Source: Ananas comosus
Taxonomy: Eukaryota > Streptophyta > Magnoliopsida > Poales > Bromeliaceae
DNA: 64,000 nt
Assembly: GCF_001540865.1 (NCBI RefSeq)
Contig: NC_033621.1
Span: 16,156,333 to 16,220,332, forward strand
Direction: 5' to 3'
Shown: in pieces, positions 11,452-24,989 of the stretch
How positions within the stretch are numbered: position 1 is the first letter of the stretch
Layout of the letters: each line of letters starts with the position of its first letter
The notes under the pieces: model-generated
What the model was told of the DNA's origin: nothing
Database searches by the model: none
Seen by the model: only the letters and a program-made list of their open reading frames with translations
Translations under genes and position numbers: made by a program

Positions 11452-11654
11452 TAATATTTAACGGTATGGATCGTCGATTCGGAAGCTCTATCATCGAAAA
11501 CAACTTATGAGTACGAAGGCGATCGTACTCATAAGAGTATAGTAGCTGGACTCTTATGTTTTGACGGTTTCGATCATCAATTCGAAATCCCTACATCTAA
11601 AATGACTTAGGGGACGAAGGCCTCTGTCCTCCTAAAAGGCTAGTAGTTGGATTC
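11452..11654. mobile_element. Two right halves of fold-back MITEs next to an N
   Basis: 11452-11553 matches the right end of MITE A (AACGGTATGGATCGTCGATT through AGTAGCTGGACTC). 11556-11654 is a more diverged right half ending AGTAGTTGGATTC. The first begins exactly after a single N at 11451, so its missing half may be an assembly loss. A (TA)(GA)n tract follows to 11710. Confidence 0.6.
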
Positions 11655-11710
11655 TATATATATAGAGAGAGAGAGAGGGAGAGAGAGAGGGAGAGGGAGA
11701 GGGAGAGAGA

Positions 11711-12130
11711 GAGTAGGGGTACTATACTCTTATGAGTACGATCATCTTCGTACTTATAAGTCGTTTACGATGATAGAGTTTCCGAATTGGCGATCCATAC
11801 CGTTAAATATGATTTAGAGTATTCGAAACTTTTAGAAACCAAATTTTATTATTTTTTTAAAAATATTATAAAGTCCATCAACCGTGTATAAAATGAACGG
11901 TCAAAATCGAATGACCTCCTAAAATAAGAGGATCGAATTTTTCAATTTAAGGTCGGAGTTATTGATCTTTATCCAGAATTTTCTATAAAAAATTCACCAA
12001 TTTTTGATTTTTTTACACCGTTAAACTAGTAACCTTCCCATACCGGCTATTAAAAGTTGTCAACTTCGAGAATTTTTTATCGTAAGATAAATGATGTTGA
12101 AAAATTATAAAATTTGATTTCTAGACAGCT
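11711..12130. mobile_element. Left portion of a fold-back MITE (family A)
   Basis: Starts GAGTAGGGGTACTATACTCT after a (GA)n run and follows MITE A through the GATGATAGAGTTTCCGAAT and CCATACCGTTAAA words. It loses similarity at about 12125 without a right terminus. Non-coding. Confidence 0.6.
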
Positions 12131-12225
12131 TCAACATTGCACTCTACCACACAAATTATCTCGAAACACCTGTAATAAAGGTGGCGATCCGCGAATCCTC
12201 TATCATGCACGCCGAAAACGAGAGC

Positions 12226-13259
12226 TTAAACTGAGTAGTGGAAGTGTCGATAATACTCGATGAAAAGGATAATAGTGGCGCCGCGCACCGTCTCGGCCTC
12301 TGTCTTCGCCCGCTGGCGTCCACTCACAACGGAGGGGAGGCCCGACCTGGCGCCGGCTCCAGTTACGGGGGCCACCTCCCAGTCGCGGGAAAGGGGTGGG
12401 GGCGTAAAGAACAACGCCGTCAAAAAAGACCCACTCGGGCGGTGCGGCAGGGTTTCTGGTTTTTAACCAGCCTCCAAAAATAACTAGGAAGAGGTCTCAA
12501 AGAGGCGGCCAGGAAAGACTTAACGCGGTTGGAAGTATGATGGGGTTTTTGGGTTTGCGAGGGAAGTGGAAGCCATTGCTAGATTCCTCAAGGAGCGGCA
12601 GGCTCTGATGTGCATCTCAGGCTTCAGTACAATGAGCCTGCTATGCTGGTGTACTATTCGCTCTGTGACTTGGAATCTGGTGAAGAGACGAAATGGAAGA
12701 GAATTGATTCCAAATACTCAGCTGACAAGTGTAAAAGGAATTTGCTATTCCGCATATAAAGGACAATTGTCCTGTGAGGTTTGCTGCAAATTTGACTATC
12801 TCTTTAATGAGACTATAATACTTTTGTGCTCAGATTGAAACTCATTTTTATCTCTTTATCTTGCAGTAAACAGACAGATGCTAGACATGGCGACTGTCAC
12901 AGCACTGCGAAAGTTGAACTTATCTTGGGACTGCTTCTAGTTTGATAAACCGGGAGTCCATTCTGCCGCTGTGAAGTCTTTTCTGGAGTATGGGATATGC
13001 GCTGCGTATATTTTACTTTCTTCAATGTGGTTCTAATATATCGGGCATCCAGTGTTATTCTTTTGACATGTGTTTTGGCAGTGCAGTTTCAGGATCTGTG
13101 ATAAAGATCTGCGATGAGAAATCTAAAGCTGCAGAGAAGCCCCTCGCTTGCAGAGACTTGATTTGGAATGCTAGAAACTTGTCAAATAAAAGGGGGCGAT
13201 CGAAGCACTCATATGACGAAGTCCGCAGACAGAAGAAACAAAGAAAATCAAAACGCTAA
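12226..13259 (+). pseudogene. Unidentified gene relic with exon-like blocks
   Basis: Local GC content rises and several blocks look like exons. 12260-12466 is an ATG-started frame (68 codons). 12485-12609 is open and reads ...GGQERLNAVGSMMGFLG... to a stop. After an acceptor-like CTCAG at about 12621, a block reads ...NEPAMLVYYSLCDLESGEE.... A block after TTGCAG at 12868 reads ...LDMATVTALRKLNLSW.... The last block, 13083-13259, ends in a strongly basic tail (VRRQKKQRKSKR then TAA). The blocks are in different frames with stops between them, so this is either a multi-exon gene whose introns I cannot resolve or, more likely, a decayed copy. I do not recognise the protein family; a basic, possibly nuclear, C-terminus is all that can be said. 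Confidence 0.35.
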
Positions 13260-16200
13260 GGATCTGAAGGTTGATTTATCTGCCTAAATATATATATATA
13301 TTACTATTATATATAATATAAATTAATCTTATTTAATCAAATATACATATAATGATACTTGAATGGATAGTTAGATTGCATATCTTATTACTATACTAAC
13401 TAAACGATAGCTCTCTCATATATTATTGGAAATGCATCGGCAGGTTTTGCCCGTAACAGAGCAGCTCTTTCATCAGGATATACTGGCAGAAAATCGTACG
13501 TACACCAAATTTATCTCTTGCGTCCTATGGAATTACCATAATTCTAGGCAGCTTGACTCTTTCCTTTCTGTTCAATTGTCGCTCATAACCTCTTTTTATG
13601 ATATTAGATGAGAACGGTCTTTCTAACAGATTTCCTGCTTGTTCTGTCGCTGTCTCTTAGTCTATGTTCAGCTGTCAGGCGATTGACTCTTATAATTCAG
13701 AGTGCGTTAAATGACTATACTTGAACTGTAGTGAATATGAGAGTGGAAATTTAACAAACTGACATTGATATATTTATACAAATTATTGGAAAGGTTTTTC
13801 TAGAGCAACTTGCTTTAGTTCTTAGAGGTAATATTTTATGAATATGGGTTCTACATTGTTAGTGGCGAATAGAAATCAAACTATATTGTCCTATAGGTTA
13901 ATGTTACTGTTTTTTAACGAAATTCAATTAATTGGGCATTGTTTAATTTGGTACTGAATAAGAAAGAGAGTACTTGAGAACATGAATATGTTTCACACAG
14001 GACCTGCCGATACCTGCCTGACTATCTACCATTGAGCTTACTCGATTAAATGATGTTACCTCTTAGGTGGCAGCTCCTTTCCTGAATTCGATGGGCTAAT
14101 ATGGATTTGAAGCATACTGTAATGCAATTCTGTACTGTTAACAAAGCTCCATCTCCATGCTATTTCTGGGGGGGGGGGGGGTCTCAAGTCCTCAACTCTG
14201 GTTTTGATTCCATCAAGTGTATCACTTTAGATAATTTAATATCTCTGTGTCTTTGTTTCTATATATTGAATGAATGAATCATCATTATAAATTGGGAAAA
14301 CTGCAGTAAAATTAGTTAAGTAGAATTTGTGAGGATCGGCCAATCTTTTTTTTGTTAGATAATATATTATCCTTATGCTGAAGATGATAAATTTGCGCTT
14401 GTGTCGTTTCGATTGTGATTTGCTGACCGCATTCTGCCATGAACCTAACGGATATGCTGGCCTTTTCTGTTCCTCTATGCCTTTTGTGTATGGCAAGTAT
14501 TAGCAGCTTCTGTGTTTGTACTTCTTTTGTTGTTCTTCTTCCTCTTCTTTTTTTTTTTTTAGCCTTCATCCAACTTGCTTTTTTAATGTTGATGGCATTA
14601 TGAAATGTCTACATGTGAAGAGAGCTTTTTTTTATTCAGTGATTATTTCTTTCGCATATTCAGTTTGCATATATTCGGTGGCAGTGATACTTCCTGCTGA
14701 TGTGATACACTGAAAGCCTGAGTTACTCAACTGATGAGTTTTGAAGCAGCAAAAGAGAAAATAACAAGTTGAGGTTGAAGCAGATTGAAGTGTAAGCTAG
14801 AGGAACTTGGAGTACACGACGCGGATAAAGAGGACCAAATGCAAAAACTCCTTTGCAGAAGCAAAAGAGAGATGCGCTCTTAAGCTCATCAATTACCTAC
14901 TCTGTCACGCATGGGTGTTTAGTAAAGATAAAATTGGATCGGCAATACCTCATCCCATAAATACTAGCCAGCTGTCTTTTTTTTGGTGATTTGGCTTCTG
15001 AGCTGGTAGGCTTGATACAAGTTCTATACGACGTAGGTCTAGTTAGGCCAGACTTCAGATGCCAATATTTCAGATAACAGCACAAAAGCACTGATGGAGT
15101 TGACCTCAATGAATCCACATTGCAGCTCTGACAGACACATTGTCAACTAAAAGTCTTCAAAATGAAGTGGAACTGATCGGCATCACAGCTTTAGCAGTTC
15201 TATGCATCCAAAAGATTAAGAAAAGCACAGATAGGCCATCGCATGCAACCATATATCATAACGTGTTATCTCTCCCTTTTTTCCGTTCAGCTCCATCAAA
15301 CAATTCTTATTCGTAAAAATCTCTCCTCTTGTCGTTAGCCAGCGTAACATTATATCTGGTACAAGATTTCAGATCTAATATGTTTTGTAGTGAACCAGGA
15401 AGGTCCGTGAGGGTTTGTCTCTAATGATCAGAAAGTGCTTGATGAAATCGCCAGCTTCCGGACATGGCAGAAAGAAAATTGGCTGGGCTGTTCAGATAAG
15501 TACACTGATTACTGTCAGATCAAGACTAGTACATAGTTCATTGATCACATTTGATCAATGGTAGGCACTTGTCATAAGAATTTCCAGATAGCATCCCTGA
15601 AGTTTCCATAAATATAATTGAGCTTGTTTGATGTCATAACTTTCTACTAGTTTCTCTAGATCATAATTTGTGATTGCCGTGCCTTAGTATCTGCCATGCT
15701 CATCATCTCGCTTTTCTTTGGTCTATTTTTGTCGTAATCCTTCTTACTTCCTTCTCATTTTCGCTCACTAGAAGAATATTTATAATGATTCTGTATGTCA
15801 TATGTAACGGACAGTAAATGATGATATCTATTTCACCGTAGTCACGGATCTACAGTTTCTTGCATCTTTATTATATTGTCGATCATTTTTTCTTTCTCTG
15901 GTCATTTTCTAATAAATTCTGAAATAGGTATGATTATTCTTCGCTTGCTAGATTGATCATTTATACTGTTGACTGGCAAAGGTACTCATCATCTTGTCAT
16001 GCAATCATCTATTATGCAAGTTATCCGCTTCGTACTTTCCTTTGAAATAATGTAGCTTTTAACTAATGTCTTAGATTATTTTGTGTGACTTGTTTAAAGC
16101 ATAGAAATTTTTGTCGCACACAACAAATAACATTTGTATTCAGGATTTAAAAAAACCAAATGTCATCATTGTTTCTTTGAGTTATTCATATAGATAGTAT

Positions 16201-19200
16201 TTGTTGAAACTACTCTTAGCAGCCTGTCTGGAAATTATGGACATGAATGAGCAAGCATGAGGATAGCCTGATAAAGGATGCTTAGTTATGATTAACAATA
16301 TAATTTAGTGAGGCATTTTATATTCATGTATAGTTTTGAACTTGAATCTATTCTTATAAGCCTAGTTGAATATGGAATTCATCTCAATGTAACTGTTTTG
16401 CTATGAAGAAGGAAAATTTTTTTATAATGATAAGGGAGTAATTGTAAGCAATGAGACTTTCTTACGAAATGGATCTTTAAGGAAATTTGATGTCACACCG
16501 TTGCTCAACGGAGTAGAAAGCTGTCGAATGAGCTGCTTAAAAAGGAGGGAGGTTTCATAACATCAGTAAAACAAAAAAATTAATAATGACCAGTATAAGT
16601 TATGGAAAAGAGCTGCTTATGAAAGAATTGCGCGTTGATTTACTTGCCATCCTTTGTCCTTTGACATGTTATCCCATTTAAGGTGATCAGTGAAAGAAAT
16701 CATTTTCCACAAATTCCATGTTTGAACAAGGAGGATGATAATAAGTTTCCCAAGCAGACACATTAAAAGACGTAACAAAAAGCCTTGGTACTTATGTAGT
16801 TTTCTGTTTAATTTGCTTATTGCTTTAAAGAAAGGTAATTGGACATCTGGCCATATTTTGATTGACAATCGAGACTGGTTTATGAAATCTTTTTGCATGC
16901 AGAAAATGTGACATGTATGAAGTACGAAACAATGATCATTCATTTTCAATGAATTGTTCTGATTCCTTGAGATTTGGTGTGAACTAGTTTCTATACTCTA
17001 GTATCGAAATTGTGGAAGAAGACGTTTTTGAAATTCCGCTTAAAAAGTGAAAATCTACTGTAGAAAAGGTTTAAGAAAATTCAATTGTCGTTTTCTTTCT
17101 ATTACACTTTCAGTGAGGTATTAGCATTGAAGTAGAATATACTGGGCCCTTTTTCTCTCATTTAAAAAAGTAAAAATTTTTAATTAATGCAAGCGCAGCA
17201 GAGCGGCTAGGGGGCCTCCCGTTCACACCGCCACGCTAACCGCTGCGGACGATTGTTTTGTTTTCTTTCTATTGATCCTAAAATTCCAGATGCAGTGCAG
17301 TATAACAGAGCAATCTGCTGAATGATTGTATATAAATTTGAGTGTGCAATTTGATCTTGCTCATAGTGGTTTTAGCTGTGACTTCCGGCAGAACAGATGA
17401 TACACTGGATCGCAATAATGAAGCCTACACATTTCAATGCGAGGTGTATTGGGCCGCCTTCGCAATGCCGCCGCCCGAATCAATTGTTTTTTGAATGTGG
17501 TTTATAACTAAGGTAACTATCTTAACAAAATTCAAAGAATGGTGTGCTTGTCTGACATCTCCCTCAAGTTGTTTTATGAGATTAGTCGTAGGATACTAAT
17601 GAATCTTTTGCCATGTTTTCCAGATCACTGGCATTAGGCTTCCGAATGATTTCTCTAACAACTGTCACTCTATAGCATGTTGGAATGATCCTTGTGTTGT
17701 TTGTCTTTATGTGACAGTCTTCCACGGCGCTTGAGCAAAAGCACCTGAGAGGCAAGAAAGAAGCTGTTTCCGACTTTCACTAAGTACTGCTTGAGCACTT
17801 GTATCCGGCTAGAATTTCTTTCGAGGAATTTACAGTTTGGTAATGGCTTAAGCCTCATATGTTTACGATTGGTGATACCAGTGTCAGTCGAACATTGTAT
17901 CAGATAAGATTTTAGAAGTGGCTTATGACGTTTATTTCGTCTTCCTGAGAGCATTAAAATACATCCAGGATCTCTCTAATTGAGTATCTAAATGGATCTA
18001 AATTCTGTGAGCAGGTCAAGAATGAATAACGCAGTTTGAAATTTGGCGTTGCTTTGAATTTGCACAATATCTATATTCTAGCGCTTGCAAATGCTGAGTC
18101 TCATGACTAGTAAACCACTTCGGGTGTGTGGGATTTGCAAATCTATACCTTGTATCTGTGACACTCTCTGTTGGATGGCATATCCGGCAGGAGTAACGGC
18201 ATGTCGCAGTGCATGTTGGAGTCTCGGCAACTCTATCAATAATTCATCATTCTATATTCACACTGTTCCATGCAAAATTACTATCAGAAGAGAAAAAATG
18301 ATATGCTTAGATTTCAAATCTTTCATGTATCATATTATTTCATTGCTTTAGAACTATTTGCTAGGTATTTATCGATATGTATGTGATACACAGAGACTTC
18401 TTATAACCTGTCTTACAGTGAAAACACTTCATCTTCTTACTTATGCCACCACAGACCTCAATGTGGCAGACGTGCTTTGTTGGATAAGCTTTGAAATTGT
18501 GGAAGATGAAACACCCCATAGCGTCTTGTGATAAGGGGATGGGTTTGGGAAGCAACAATATATTCTGTACACATATTCAAATCCGCCGCATGTTTTATAA
18601 TGGTAACTTCTGATTAATAGGAACTTTGCATTTTATTATCTAGACTGTCGTGGATATCAGTCTACTTGAATGTAGACATAGGAGCCCTTCAGACTAGATC
18701 ACATGAGATCCCCTATGATGATTATTGTCAAAATGTTCTTTCTTTCAATGATATATTTATCATATTCGAAGAAACGTGAAAGAAAAACTAAAAACCAACT
18801 GCTTATGCTTCGTTTATAAATGATATCGTCATAAATGCAAACAGTAGTCCAGCGATGACTAGTCATTGCAATTATTATTAGGCTCAATTGTGTGACCCTG
18901 GCACTTCTACCTCACTTTCCACGCCTTTATCTAGAGCATTTTGAGAACGATACCAACAGTACTAACCATATACTATCGAGAAGAAAAGTAATTGTACTGT
19001 GTTGTATTAGAAGGGCTGCACAATAAGAGAAAGTGCAGAATGATCTAATCATTAACATGCGGCGCATACACAAACTAGTAAATTGACACCGGTTCATTCA
19101 GAGGAGTTTAAAACAAGAATCGCCACTTTCACTGTTTCAGTGGTATGAGAGATCAAAGAAGAAGATTGATTGATTTCATTCTCAGACAATCATTTTTATT

Positions 19201-20895
19201 GGAAGAGCAAATATACACTACTAATACTATATGGTTACTGAGCAATATTATTTGTTGATGATTAGTGAAGTTTGGCCTGAAATAATATTTAGAAGAAGTA
19301 GATGTTACTACTACGTCGAGTTCTTATAGACTGGGGCCATCTAGAAATCGAAAAATGACAAGAAATATTGCTAACTAAGGAAGTTTGCAACTAAATTAAT
19401 TTGTTTTACCACTTAGCAAAACACTTCTTTCTTTTTCCTGCTCATGCTCCATTAAGATCTCATAAAGAGTATCAGTTAAAGAAAAATTTCATGATACGTC
19501 CAAAAAATAATCATTAAACATGATTGTGAAAATATGGTTCCCTACTTTTTATTTAGTGCCTAATAACATCTATATCTCTAGATGAGCATCTGTTAAAAGT
19601 AAGAACTAGCTTTCCTATTACTATAAAGTTGCATTGAGTAGTATCTCCACTCCATAACAGATTTCAAACGTTTCTTGTCTCAATCTTTAATTCAAGAAAT
19701 TCATTTCCATCGCCACTTGCTAAATCTATTATGTATTAAATAGAAAACTGTTCCAATCTATGCGCACAAGCTATAAGATCTCCCGTCAGAACTGTTGTTA
19801 TCTCTGCTTCTTGCACTCATTACATCAAGGCATGTTGGCTCGTTTTTTTTCGGGCAATGATACAGCTTTTTAGAGAGCTATACTGCAGCTGGATTATTGT
19901 AGACTATAGTTTCCTGATAACAAAAGTGATACTACGACTGAAAGAAAAGGAAGAAATTTGATCTTTGATAAGTTTCTACATTATTTTAAACTAAATAGAG
20001 TGATTGATATGACTACATTGAATTTCCAAGGTATTCCTAATAACCATCCGGCGTGCAGCTATTTAGTTACAAATGACTTCACCAGATCATGAATATGCAT
20101 AACGCGATTGCCCAAATTACATTTCACGCTGCCTGTCAGGTATCATGCACCATAGGCAGGTTATTTACGTCTTGTACAGTAGTATCTAAAAATACAATAT
20201 AAGATGCTGTATGAGGTTATTATTAAGTAATACCGCTGTTTTCAGAAGCTCACTATTAATGTTATCTCAATAGAAACCAACCTACCATACGTAAATAGTA
20301 TGACATTCAAGAGATATATGCTCTATTCTGTGACAGTTAAATGAAAATCATTATAGAAGACTGTGACGATTACAGTGAGAAACAGTAAGCATTTATATAT
20401 CAATAAAAATATGATCAAAGTCGTAAAACGAAGCCGATAGTCCGATTTGAAATCGCGCACTCATTGAATGAAAACAACTAGATGACGCGTTATTGAAAGT
20501 AACAACCGAAAGCTGTGCAAAAAAATAAATCATGGCTCTTGCTTGCTCAGTAAACATATAATTCTAGCTTTTAATTACCATCGGAGTCCACAATTCCACT
20601 TAAGAATGCAATAATTACCTCTGACTAAAATAAGCTCTTATGTTGCTTATCACTAACATTTCTCCAGATCTACAATAAGTCTGCACGTGTGCCCTGTATA
20701 GAGCTTTTCTTTTAATTCAGTTTACACTTCATAATATAAATTTCCATAATCAATATTACGTTGTTATATGGGCAAACATTACATGCTTTGCCTATGAGCA
20801 TGAAAGGTGGAGTCATGTATGATGATCAGACTGTCAAGGGAACTCCAAATGGATGCACTCTTCCGACCATCAGATCTCCTCTCTCTCTATCATAA
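13260..20895. other. AT-rich gene-free stretch
   Basis: More than 7.5 kb with no coding frame above background, no LTRs and no clear terminal inverted repeats. Minor items are a poly(G) run of 13 at 14168-14180 and short T-rich runs. It may contain very old repeats or introns that cannot be recognised by eye. Confidence 0.4.
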
Positions 20896-20955
20896 ATAAA
20901 TAGTATATCATATATATTATTATATATATATTATATATGTATATATGTATATATA

Positions 20956-21440
20956 AAGCTTGACCCAAATCGACGATTGGCACCGTTGAACATGATCTAT
21001 ACCACTTGAAGCATTTAGAAACCAAATTTTAAATCTTTTCGACATCATTGACCTAATGATTAGACGGTTTCAAAATTTATAATTTTAATGGCCAATATGA
21101 GGCGTTTTCTTATTTAACAACGTAAAGATATCCAAATCAATTGAATTTTGGTTAAAAAATTATTTAAACTATTTAAAACAAGATAATATACTCTTGATCT
21201 TGATTGTAAGATTTCTTTCGTTACTTTTTAAAGGATATTTATTTTCAGCATTCATTTTTGTGTCCATTTGATGGACAAGAGAACAATATCGAAAAAGTAT
21301 GAAATTTGGTTTTTAGATACTTCTTGTGGTATAGATTATATTCAACTGTGTCGGTCGTCGATTTGGAGGCTCCATAAAAAAAAACAGTGGGTGGCAACGG
21401 AGTCCGTTTGCTACTAATAGCATTCTAGCTCAACTCTACA
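20956..21440. mobile_element. Fold-back MITE E (about 485 bp)
   Basis: The left arm contains CCAAATCGACGATTGGCACC and GTTGAACATGATCTATACCAC. The right arm in reverse complement contains CCAAATCGACGACCGACAC and GTTGAATATAATCTATACCAC. The right terminus GAGCTAGAATGCTATTAGTA resembles MITEs J and A. The left tip is missing. (TA)n tracts lie on both sides. Confidence 0.65.
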
Positions 21441-21442
21441 TA

Positions 21443-21505
<63 letters not shown>

Positions 21506-21506
<1 letters not shown>

Positions 21507-22042
21507 CGCTAGGCTCCTATAATATCGATAGTATTGGGACTCTGATACTATATTCTCGTTTTCGATTTTAGGATGTTGAAATTAACGATCCACGCTGTCA
21601 AAATTGATTTAGGATATTTGAAATTTTTAGGAACAAGATTTTATATTTTTTTGACATAGTTTACTTTATGATCAAACAATTTCAAAATTATCAATTTTCA
21701 ACGGCTACTATGACGAGTTTGTAATTTAACAGTGTAGAACAATCTTGATTTATTTGAATTTTGATAAAAAATACTTTAAACTATCTAGATGAAGGTCGGC
21801 ATTCTTGACCTTGAATTCAAAAGTCCTATCCTCAAATTTTAAAAATTGTTCAATTTTCACCGTTTATTTTGACATGATTTACTTACTAAGTAAATAATGT
21901 TGCAAAAAGTTAAAATTTTATTCCTAAGAACTTTATATACCTTATATCATATTTAACAGTGTGGATCGCTAATTTGAGCACCCTAAGATCGAAAACGAGA
22001 TTATAGTCTGAAGCTCCGGTATTATAGATAGTACAGTAGCCT

Positions 22043-22047
<5 letters not shown>
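21506..22047. mobile_element. Fold-back MITE F (542 bp)
   Basis: The left arm starts GCGCTAGGCTCCTATAATAT and the right arm in reverse complement GAATGAGGCTACTGTACTAT. Inner matches include TCTCGTTTTCGAT and CGATCCACNCTGT, so the inverted arms extend for about 100 bases. Flanks are (TA)n(GA)n at 21441-21505 and (TA)n at 22048-22093. Confidence 0.75.
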
Positions 22048-22096
<49 letters not shown>

Positions 22097-22130
22097 TGGA
22101 ACTACTATACTCTNATATATATATATATAT

Positions 22131-22675
22131 CTCAACTCGACCTTACGATAACTATCGTTTGGCCGAGGCAACGGTGGGTAAACAAAAGCTACTACCTCGG
22201 AAATTTAACTGCTAGCCGTGACAACTTGTACTAGATATGGTGAACTTCATACATCTTTGGTTTAAAGTTTAGTAAAGCTGTAGTAACTGGATTACTAGTT
22301 TCCCAAAGTTTCAAACATTAAAATTACCGTTTATGCTCCGCAAAAGAGTAAATTGTTGCATTTCTATAGGTTTAGTTAACTTAAAACCAATTTTTTAATA
22401 AATTTGATAAATTTTGTTCTATTATATGAGAGCTAGAACTAATGTTTTAAGGATAGTAGTGAAAAATTTCCTATAAGTAAAAGTCGGTAAGTAAAAATGC
22501 GGGTAAACTACCTGTTCTCTTGTTATAGCTTTTTCGTATTTTAAACTAAAGATCTATGAAGTTCACCATATCTAGTATAAGTTGCCACGGCTAGCAGCTA
22601 AACCTCCGAGGTATTTTTTTTTGTTTACCCACCGTTGCCTCGGGCAAACGATGGTTATCGTAAGATCGAGTTGAG
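22131..22675. mobile_element. Fold-back MITE G (545 bp)
   Basis: A clean inverted repeat: CTCAACTCGACCTTACGATA at the left against CTCAACTCGATCTTACGATA in reverse complement at the right, continuing through CGAGGCAACGGTGGGTAAAC and TGAACTTCAT. (TA)n runs border both sides. A different family from A and F. At 22094-22113, just before a single N (22114), there is a 20-bp stub resembling the end of MITE A. Confidence 0.8.
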
Positions 22676-22746
22676 ATGTATACGTATATATATATATATA
22701 TATATGATATATATATATATATATACTCTCTCTCTCTCTCTCTCTC

Positions 22747-23285
22747 GCGATCCGAGGATATTATAGCTATCATAACCCTGAGACTATGATATAAGAGCAA
22801 AAGCTAAAATCCTACAACTTTAATTGCTAGGTGCGACAGTTTTAACTAAATCCTATAAACTTTAAAAATCCTTGTTCTAAAATATAAAAAAACTGTATCA
22901 AATGAAATACTAGTTTGTTAAAGTTTTAATAGTTAAAAGTTGCCGATGATACTGCTCAAACATTAAATTGTCACATCTTGTTAGAACTAAATAAACTTAA
23001 AACTATTTTTTATGAAATTTGATAGATCTACTTCCAGCCGTAAGAACTGGAACTTAAGTTTTCAGGATAGGAGTTTAAAATTTTTAACAAGTTAAAAGTG
23101 GCAAATAAAACTGTACTAAATGAATGATTCATTTATTACAACGTTTTTCAATTTTAAAATAAGGATTCTTGAAATATATGGAATATAGTATAAATTGTCA
23201 CACCTAGCGATTAAACTCGTGGGATTCTAGCTTTTGCTCTAATATCAGACTTCGAGGCCATAATATCTATCATGTCATCGGAGTA

Positions 23286-23288
<3 letters not shown>
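22747..23288. mobile_element. Fold-back MITE H (about 542 bp)
   Basis: Arms share GAGCAAAAGCTA(A/G)AATCC, GCTAGGTGYGACA and AAATCCTTNTT when one side is reverse-complemented. The left side abuts (TA)n(CT)n at 22684-22746 and the right side abuts a long (TA)n. It shares no clear sequence with MITE G although the two are adjacent. Confidence 0.7.

Positions 23289-23366
<78 letters not shown>
23286..23366. repeat. (TA)n microsatellite, about 80 bp
   Basis: Roughly forty uninterrupted TA dinucleotides at the right edge of MITE H. Confidence 0.97.
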
Positions 23367-23369
<3 letters not shown>

Positions 23370-23467
23370 TCTTTTCATTACTTCTACTTTCTTTTCGATC
23401 CCTGCCAATAATACAGACATCATCTATAGGAGGAGTTTGCAATAAGGCGCAATATAGGTGTTTTCTG

Positions 23468-24776
23468 TTGACCTTTCCTGCATCAGTCTATGCTATAAGT
23501 TACAAGAAAAGGATTTTTCCATGTATTGAGTTATCTGATTATTCACAATGTCTTTGTCCTGTTGGGTTAAGAAGATATCGATTCAATTCTCACTGTTCTA
23601 AGTTGCATTTGTTTATGTTCTGTCGTAATTGCAATGCTTTATCTAGTTTAGGCATACATGCATTCGAACCTTGCTTTGGATTTAATGGACGGCCCTACAC
23701 TATGCAACCATTATATTCTGCTGCTGTTAATTACACTGCATTCTCTCAGCTTGGATCTTATTACGGATCACAACTTTCTGTGGAACATCCTTCACCGTCA
23801 TCAACCTTGGCTGGCGGCATGAGCATCTATTACAGTGGGATATGTGCCTCCTGCAGACATGGTAGGACCATTCATTCCCAATCATACTGATGCTAATTTT
23901 ACCACATCTATTTACATGCACGTATGTCAATATTCTTATGTTTCTCAACGCCAATTGGTTGCCGGTTGTCCATTTCTGTAAACAGATGCAACCCTTTTAT
24001 ACTTTGCCCTGTTGTGTTTAGAGCTGTATATGATTGATCTGCTCTTGCTTGTTTGTGTAATGCAACCACTATCCTTTTTATTTTTGTGTGGGCCAAAGTA
24101 GAGTATAGCGTGTATTTTCCTGTTTGTGTGCTAACTGCTTACTTCCTATTTACTGTTTTCTGAATGCACCTTTGTTGATTGTACATCTGCACAAGAATGT
24201 ACGGAGCCACTGAAGTTTCTTTCTCCTTAGAGAAAATTGATGTTCACGCTGTTTTATTTGCTTCATCATAAAAAAGGCTTAATTAAGGGTTCCGATTAAA
24301 CCTAGAGACAGTTCAATTTGCAGTGGTTCAGTTGAATGTGTTGTCTTTCCATCTAGAAAAAAGAACTCGCCAAATAATGTGTTTGTTTAGCTGTCCAGAT
24401 CTCTATTCTTTTCAAGCAATTGAAAAGTTGAAATTAGGACAAAGTCTATTTGATATATATTATATTTTTTAATGTAATTTACTTCAGCCCATTTCTCTAA
24501 GTATCTACTTTACTTTTGGTATTCTCTGCAATATTGCAGAGGAAAATCAGCATGCTCTATATCAAACTCATTGTAGTATGTCCCTCCAGCGATTTTGATG
24601 CAATTTGGAATTTGAATGCATGTACCTTGCTTATTTGCTAATGGTTTTGGACAGATTCCTCAGCATAATGGTTTTGGACAGATTACTCAGCAACAACCTG
24701 CTTCATGTCTTGGAATAGTCCAGTTATCTAAGGCCGTGTCAGGCCTAGTGCAGCAGCAATCGCCTGGATCACCTTA
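23468..24776 (+). pseudogene. Relic of a Tyr/Gln-rich protein gene
   Basis: An open stretch at 23468-23890 contains a tyrosine/serine-rich segment (...QPLYSAAVNYTAFSQLG..., YYGSQLSVEHPSPSS). About 0.8 kb further on, 24654-24776 reads a Gln-rich end (QHNGFGQITQQQ, QQQSPGSP then TAA). The Gln-rich part has a direct repeat of CAGCATAATGGTTTTGGACA. Such Tyr/Gln-rich low-complexity tails occur in plant RRM-type RNA-binding proteins, but no RRM is visible here, so I do not assign a function. The blocks could be last exons of a gene whose 5' part is missing, or a pseudogene. 23891-24653 and 24791-24989 hold nothing else recognisable. Confidence 0.3.
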
Positions 24777-24989
24777 AGAATTGAAGATCTGGGTCCTATA
24801 TATGGAAATTCCTCAGGCCTAAACTTTTGAGACCTTTCCAGACCGAGAGATTTTGGTAGGTGGACCTGACCCGACTGGTAAAATGGAAGAGTGTGGATGG
24901 GTCAGGTAAGTCTTCCTCAGGTTCCAACAGCCTCTCCGCTCCTTCCCTCCAATCCTTCCTCCCTATCAAACCCATCTATCTCTCTTTAC

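Noticed and set aside
18085..18351. Cys-rich frame (CGICKSIPCICDTLC) as a zinc finger
   Set aside because: Isolated, in AT-rich DNA, without a recognisable spacing pattern or neighbouring exons.
23211..23423. 70-codon minus-strand frame with a Tyr-Ile run
   Set aside because: Translation of (TA)n only.
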